Assembly: GCA_008015835.1 (NCBI GenBank)
Contig: SSGH01000036.1
Coordinates: 1 to 64,000 of the forward strand
Length of the DNA: 64,000 nucleotides
Direction of reading: 5' to 3'
Origin: Lysobacter sp.
Lineage (GTDB): Bacteria; Pseudomonadota; Gammaproteobacteria; Xanthomonadales; Xanthomonadaceae
The position numbers were made by a program, and so were the translations under genes. Below the pieces are notes generated by a model. It was given only the letters and a program-made list of their open reading frames with translations, was not told the DNA's origin and searched no databases. Shown here piece by piece: positions 59,886 through 64,000 of this stretch; the first letter of the stretch is position 1; each line of letters starts with the position of its first letter.

Positions 59886-60971
59886 ATGTCGCGCGCGTTC
59901 AACTTCAGTGCCGGTCCCGCCACTTTGCCCGAGAGCGTGCTGCGTCAGGCGCAGGCCGAGATGCTGGAATGGCGCGACTCGGGCGCCTCCATCGTCGAAC
60001 ACAGCCATCGCGGGTCCGAATTCATCGCCGTCGCCGCCGAAGCCGAGGCCGATCTGCGCGCGCTGATGGCGATCCCCGACGATTACGCGGTGCTGTTCCT
60101 GGGCGGCGGCGCCACCACGCAGCAAGCCCTGATCCCGCTGAATTTCGCCGAGGCCGGCCAAACCGCCGATTACGTGGTCACCGGGCACTGGAGCAAGACC
60201 GCGATCAAGCAGGCCAAGCCCTACGTGGCGGTGAACAACGTCGCCAGCGGCGAAGCCGGCGGTTTCCGCGATATTCCGGCGCGCGAGAGCTGGCAGTTGT
60301 CGAAGGACGCGGCCTACGTCCACATCACCGCCAACGAAACCATCCACGGCGTCGAATACCGGGACGCGCCCGACGTCGGCGACGTGCCGTTGGTCGCCGA
60401 CTTCAGCTCCAGCATCGCCTCCGAGCCGATCGACGTGCGCAAATACGCCGTGATCTACGCCGGCGCGCAAAAGAATCTCGGCCCGGTCGGGATCACCGTC
60501 GTCATCGTCCGCAAAGACCTGCTCGAACGCGCGGGCCAGAACCGCGCCGACATCTTCGACTATCGCTCGCACCTCAAAGGCGAGTCGATGCTCAACACGC
60601 CGCCGACCTGGAACTGGTACATGCTCGGCCTCAACGTCAAGTGGATGCTGGCCGAAGGCGGCGTCGCCGAGTTCGCGCGCCGCAACGCCGAGAAAGCGAA
60701 GCTGCTGTACGACGCGATCGACGGCTCCGGCGGCTACTACCGCAACGAAGTCGCGCCGGCGGTGCGCTCGCGCATGAACGTGCCGTTCTTCCTGCACGAC
60801 GAGGCCTTGGACAAACCGTTCCTGTCCGAGGCGAAGGCCGCCGGCCTGATCGCGTTGAAAGGCCATCGCGCGCTCGGCGGCATGCGCGCCTCGATCTACA
60901 ACGCGATGCCGGTGGAGGGCGCGAAGGCGCTGGCCGATTTCATGCACGATTTCAAACAACGCCATGGCTGA
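59886..60971 (+). CDS. serC: phosphoserine aminotransferase
   Basis: A 361-residue PLP enzyme, the usual length. The N-terminus is [17 protein letters not shown], the PLP lysine is Lys196 in [10 protein letters not shown], and the [15 protein letters not shown] motif follows. It makes phosphoserine in serine synthesis and also acts in vitamin B6 synthesis. ATG 59886 is chosen because homologues start M-x-RAxNFSAGP; an ATG at 59874 would add four residues. It overlaps pheA by eight bases. Confidence 0.96.
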   Translation: MSRAFNFSAGPATLPESVLRQAQAEMLEWRDSGASIVEHSHRGSEFIAVAAEAEADLRALMAIPDDYAVLFLGGGATTQQALIPLNFAEAGQTADYVVTGHWSKTAIKQAKPYVAVNNVASGEAGGFRDIPARESWQLSKDAAYVHITANETIHGVEYRDAPDVGDVPLVADFSSSIASEPIDVRKYAVIYAGAQKNLGPVGITVVIVRKDLLERAGQNRADIFDYRSHLKGESMLNTPPTWNWYMLGLNVKWMLAEGGVAEFARRNAEKAKLLYDAIDGSGGYYRNEVAPAVRSRMNVPFFLHDEALDKPFLSEAKAAGLIALKGHRALGGMRASIYNAMPVEGAKALADFMHDFKQRHG

Positions 60972-62217
60972 CCGCAGCGGATCGGGCGGCGGCCCCGCGA
61001 AACCGAAGAAGCGCGTCGCGAAAGCGGCGAGCAAGCGAGCGTCGAGCGAGAAGAAGGCGGCGGCCGCGTCGTCCGCCGAGCCCGCGAAGCGCGCCCCGCG
61101 GCCCAAGAGCGCGGTCGAGATTCCGACCGATGCGCAGGGCAAGCCCGATTTGCTGGCGGTGCGCGCGCAGATCGACGGCATCGACCACGAAATCCAGGCG
61201 CTGATCGCCGAGCGCGCGCTGTGGGCGCATCAAGTCGGTCGGGCCAAGGGCAAGCTCGCCGCGGCGGTCGATTACTACCGCCCCGAGCGCGAGGCGCAGG
61301 TGCTGCGCCGCGTGGTGGACCGCAACGAAGGCCCGCTGTCCGACGAAGTGCTGGTGCGGCTGTTCCGCGAAATCATGTCCGCCTGCCTCGCGCAGCAGGA
61401 ACCGCTGCGGGTCGGTTATCTCGGCCCCGAAGGCACGTTCTCGCAGCAGGCGGTCTACAAGCACTTCGGCCACTCGGCCAAGGCGCTGCCGCTGGCGACG
61501 GTCGAAGAGGTGTTCGACGAAGTGGCCGCCGGCAACGCCGATTTCGGCGTCGTGCCGGTGGAGAATTCCGGCACCGGCACGATCCAATCGACGCTCGATC
61601 TGTTTCTGACCTCGCCGCTGATGATCTGCGGCGAGATCGAACTGCGCGTGCATCAATACTTGCTATCGCGCACCGGGCACATCGAGGATATCGAGCGCGT
61701 GTATTCGCACGCCTTGTCGCTGGCGCAATGCAAGGGTTGGCTTCGGCAGAATTTGCCGAAGGCCGAAAAACATGCGGTGGTCAGCAACGCCGAGGCCGCG
61801 CGCCGCGCGCGCAACGCCGACGACGCCGCGGCCATCGCCGGCGAGAACGCCGGGCACGCCTACGGCCTGAAAGTCGTGGCCGGTCCGATCGAAGACCGCG
61901 CCGACAACACCACGCGGTTTTTGGTGATCGGCCGCTCCTCGTTCCCGACCTCGGGCAACGATCGTACCTCGCTGCTGGTGTTCATCCGCGACCAACCCGG
62001 CGCGCTCTACAAGATTCTCGAACCGCTGGCGCGCCGCGCGATCAGCATGAACCGCATCGAGTCGCGCCCCGCGCACGGCAAGCTGTGGCAATACGCCTTC
62101 TTCATCGACGTGACCGGCCATGCCGAGGAATCGCCGTTGAAGGACGCGCTGGCCGAGATCGATAAGTACGCCGGCGACGTGCGCGTGCTGGGCTCGTATC
62201 CGGTGGCGGTGCCGTAA
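60964..62217 (+). CDS. pheA: chorismate mutase / prephenate dehydratase (P-protein)
   Basis: A 417-residue bifunctional enzyme of phenylalanine synthesis. A Lys/Ala-rich leader (1-55) precedes the AroQ chorismate mutase domain (about 62-140), the dehydratase domain ([19 protein letters not shown] and the NTTRF motif), and a C-terminal ACT domain ([30 protein letters not shown]) for feedback control. The basic leader is unusual and probably disordered. Translation is coupled to serC by overlap. Confidence 0.95.
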   Translation: MADRSGSGGGPAKPKKRVAKAASKRASSEKKAAAASSAEPAKRAPRPKSAVEIPTDAQGKPDLLAVRAQIDGIDHEIQALIAERALWAHQVGRAKGKLAAAVDYYRPEREAQVLRRVVDRNEGPLSDEVLVRLFREIMSACLAQQEPLRVGYLGPEGTFSQQAVYKHFGHSAKALPLATVEEVFDEVAAGNADFGVVPVENSGTGTIQSTLDLFLTSPLMICGEIELRVHQYLLSRTGHIEDIERVYSHALSLAQCKGWLRQNLPKAEKHAVVSNAEAARRARNADDAAAIAGENAGHAYGLKVVAGPIEDRADNTTRFLVIGRSSFPTSGNDRTSLLVFIRDQPGALYKILEPLARRAISMNRIESRPAHGKLWQYAFFIDVTGHAEESPLKDALAEIDKYAGDVRVLGSYPVAVP

Positions 62218-62256
62218 GGTTCGTCGAGGCGATGCCGCATCGCGCCTTCTCCTTTC

Positions 62257-62339
62257 CGTCGTCCCGGCGAACGCCGGGATCCCGCCGTTGATCGTCGCGC
62301 CGAGCCAAGGGCTGGAGCCCGGCGTTCGCCGGGACGACG
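62257..62339. repeat. 22-bp perfect inverted repeat between pheA and hisC
   Basis: CGTCGTCCCGGCGAACGCCGGG-type arms at 62257-62278 and 62318-62339, 39 bases apart. Each arm also contains a smaller palindrome (CCCGGCG-A-ACGCCGGG). This is the common dispersed repeat of many proteobacteria. It lies within the amino-acid operon and may affect relative mRNA levels. Confidence 0.88.
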
Positions 62340-62364
62340 AGACTCGAATCGATTGCTCTCCGAG

Positions 62365-63504
62365 ATGACCGACGAAGCCTTTTTCTCCGCGCTCGCGCAA
62401 CCCGGCATTCAGCGCCTGCGCGCCTACGACCCGGGCCACGATCTGGTCGCGTTCCGGCGCCGTTTCGCGGACGCGCACCTGATCGAATTGGGCTCGAACG
62501 AGAATTCCTATGGCCCCAGTGCGCGGGCGAAGGAAGCGGTGCTCGACACGATCCACGACAGTTTTCGCTATCCCGACCCGCTCGGCGGCGATCTCAAACG
62601 CGCGCTCGCGGCGAAGCACGGCGTCGACGTCGCGTCGATCTTGCTCGGCAACGGCACCCACGAGCTGTTGATGCAGTTCGCGCAGGTCTTCGCCGGCCCA
62701 GGCGTCGACGTCGTCGCCTCGAAATTCGGTTTCGCGGTCTACGCCATCGCCGCGCAATGCGCGGGCGCGACTCTGCGCGTGGCGCCTTGCAATCCCGACG
62801 ATCACGCGATGCCGCGCGGCCACGATCTGGACGCCATCGCCGCCGCCGTCACGCCCGCGACGCGCCTGATCTATCTCGCCAATCCCAACAATCCCACCGG
62901 CACCTGGTACGGCGCCGACGCGTTCGCCGCGTTCATGGCGAAGCTGCCGAACGATGTCGTCGTCGTGGTCGATGAAGCCTACGCCGAGTTCGTCGATGCG
63001 CCGGAATGGGCCTCGGCGCTCGCGCTGCAGCCGCGCTATCCGAATCTGGTCGTCACTCGCACCTTCAGCAAAGCCTACGCGTTGGCGGGACTGCGCGTCG
63101 GCTTCGCCATTGCGCACCCCGGTATGATCGCGGTGCTGGAACGCGTGCGCGAAAGTTTCAACGTCAACAGCCCCGGTTTGGCCGCCGCCGAAGCCGCGCT
63201 CGGCGACGACGACCATCTGCGCTGGGTGGTCGCGCGGAATCGCGAACAGCGCGAGGCGCTGACCGATGCGTTGCATGCGCGCGGTCTGCGCGTGTTTCCG
63301 TCGCAGACCAATTTTCTGCTGACGCAGTTCGTCGAGCCGGGCGAGGAAGCGCGCGTCGCGCGCATCGACGCCGCGTTGATCGATCGCGGCGTCGTGCTGC
63401 GGCCGATGGGCGGCTACGGCTTAGGTCACTGTTTGCGCATCACCGTCGGCACGCCCGACGAAAACCGGCGCTTGCTCGCCGCATTGGACGAGGTGCTGGC
63501 ATGA
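62365..63504 (+). CDS. hisC: histidinol-phosphate aminotransferase
   Basis: A 379-residue class I/II PLP aminotransferase. It shows the IELGSNENSYGPS start, the LANPNNPTGTWY motif, DEAYAEFVD, PLP Lys236 in FSKAYALAGLRVGF, and a final LRITVGTPDEN. It sits with pheA and aroA, so it may serve aromatic as well as histidine synthesis, as known for such second hisC copies. ATG 62365 is preferred over an in-frame TTG at 62353. Confidence 0.93.
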   Translation: MTDEAFFSALAQPGIQRLRAYDPGHDLVAFRRRFADAHLIELGSNENSYGPSARAKEAVLDTIHDSFRYPDPLGGDLKRALAAKHGVDVASILLGNGTHELLMQFAQVFAGPGVDVVASKFGFAVYAIAAQCAGATLRVAPCNPDDHAMPRGHDLDAIAAAVTPATRLIYLANPNNPTGTWYGADAFAAFMAKLPNDVVVVVDEAYAEFVDAPEWASALALQPRYPNLVVTRTFSKAYALAGLRVGFAIAHPGMIAVLERVRESFNVNSPGLAAAEAALGDDDHLRWVVARNREQREALTDALHARGLRVFPSQTNFLLTQFVEPGEEARVARIDAALIDRGVVLRPMGGYGLGHCLRITVGTPDENRRLLAALDEVLA

Positions 63505-64000
63505 GCGGCGGCATACGCAAAGATTGGATCGTGGGCCCTGGCCGGCCGTTGACCGGCCGCATCCGCGTGCCCGGCGATAAGTCTGTATCGCATCGCGCGA
63601 TCATGCTGGCCTCGCTGGCCGAAGGCGTGTCGCGCATTTCGGGCTTTCTCGAAGGCGAGGACACCCGCGCGACCGCCGCGGTGTTCGAGCGCTTGGGCGT
63701 GCGCATCGAAGCGCCGTCGCCGCAATCGCGCATCGTGCACGGCGTGGGTCTGCACGGCTTGCGAGGCAGCGCCGACGCGCTGGACTGCGGCAACGCCGGC
63801 ACCGGCATGCGGTTGCTGGCCGGCGTGCTGGCGGGGCAGGCGTTCGACAGCGTGTTGATCGGCGATGCCTCGCTATCGAAGCGGCCGATGCGCCGCGTGA
63901 TCGACCCGCTGTCGCAGATGGGCGCGCGCATCGACAGCGACGCCGGTGGTTTGCCGCCGCTGCGCATTCGCGGCGGACAGGCGCTGCGCGGCATCGAGTA
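63501..64000 (+). CDS. aroA: 3-phosphoshikimate 1-carboxyvinyltransferase (EPSP synthase), 5' part
   Basis: The first 166 codons; the gene continues beyond the right edge. The motifs PLTGRIRVPGDKSVSHRAIMLASLAEG and LDCGNAGTGMRLLAG are diagnostic of AroA (PEP and shikimate-3-phosphate site). It catalyses the sixth step of the shikimate pathway. The start overlaps the hisC stop in ATGA, so the two are translationally coupled. Confidence 0.96.
   Translation, partial: MSGGIRKDWIVGPGRPLTGRIRVPGDKSVSHRAIMLASLAEGVSRISGFLEGEDTRATAAVFERLGVRIEAPSPQSRIVHGVGLHGLRGSADALDCGNAGTGMRLLAGVLAGQAFDSVLIGDASLSKRPMRRVIDPLSQMGARIDSDAGGLPPLRIRGGQALRGIE

Overview
This is a GC-rich chromosomal window. Its gene content points to a gammaproteobacterium of the Xanthomonadaceae/Lysobacteraceae, probably Lysobacter- or Luteimonas-like. 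The main clues are the serC-pheA-hisC-aroA order at the right end, a Xanthomonadales-type (X-T4SS) secretion locus with DUF4189 proteins and an effector carrying an XVIPCD-like tail, and many lineage-type lipoproteins. The genus assignment is inference.

Left part (1-25.3 kb), mostly housekeeping and envelope genes: the 5' part of a fatty-acid desaturase; an ECF sigma/anti-sigma pair; an M13 metallopeptidase; a beta-CASP metallo-beta-lactamase RNase; an RhlE-type DEAD-box helicase; two large secreted lipoproteins (a beta-propeller protein and one with a CxxCH haem motif); a patatin lipoprotein; a DUF1223 protein; tRNA-Leu(CAA) followed by tandem partial copies of its own 3' half; a transmembrane Ser/Thr kinase fused to a formylglycine-generating-enzyme-like domain; a DUF4442 protein; a frameshifted ybbN-type thioredoxin; a TraX-like protein; a three-gene operon of membrane protein, XRE regulator and membrane protein; and an amidohydrolase with a SemiSWEET transporter.

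Middle part (25.3-43.3 kb), accessory: a type IV secretion locus with virD4 divergent from virB1-virB2-virB3-virB4-virB5-virB6. Three tandem DUF4189 secreted proteins follow, each with its own terminator, then an unrecognised gene and a putative lysozyme-like effector. No virB7-virB11 is present. After a SRAP/YedK peptidase comes a lower-GC stretch with a single gene joining a GHKL ATPase to a PD-(D/E)XK-like nuclease, a good candidate for a defence gene. A lipoprotein gene ending inside a long inverted repeat, and a TspO protein, close the region.

Right part (43.5-64 kb): an odd tRNA with anticodon GCU but a short variable loop; a 788-residue protein of unknown role; tRNA-Val(CAC); a TPR protein; two phasin-type proteins and a PHA-system protein; and a fatty acyl-CoA reductase near an acyl-CoA-binding protein and a TetR regulator. 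Between 47.9 and 49.3 kb lie four tandem tiny secreted proteins with an invariant C-x6-C-x9-C-x6-C frame. A second patatin, an FHA protein, msrPQ and the amino-acid cluster serC-pheA-hisC-aroA complete the window; aroA is cut by its right edge.

The most noteworthy signals are the cysteine-patterned peptide family, the tRNA-Leu 3'-half repeats, the GHKL-nuclease, the GCU-anticodon class I tRNA, and the split X-T4SS with tripled DUF4189 genes.
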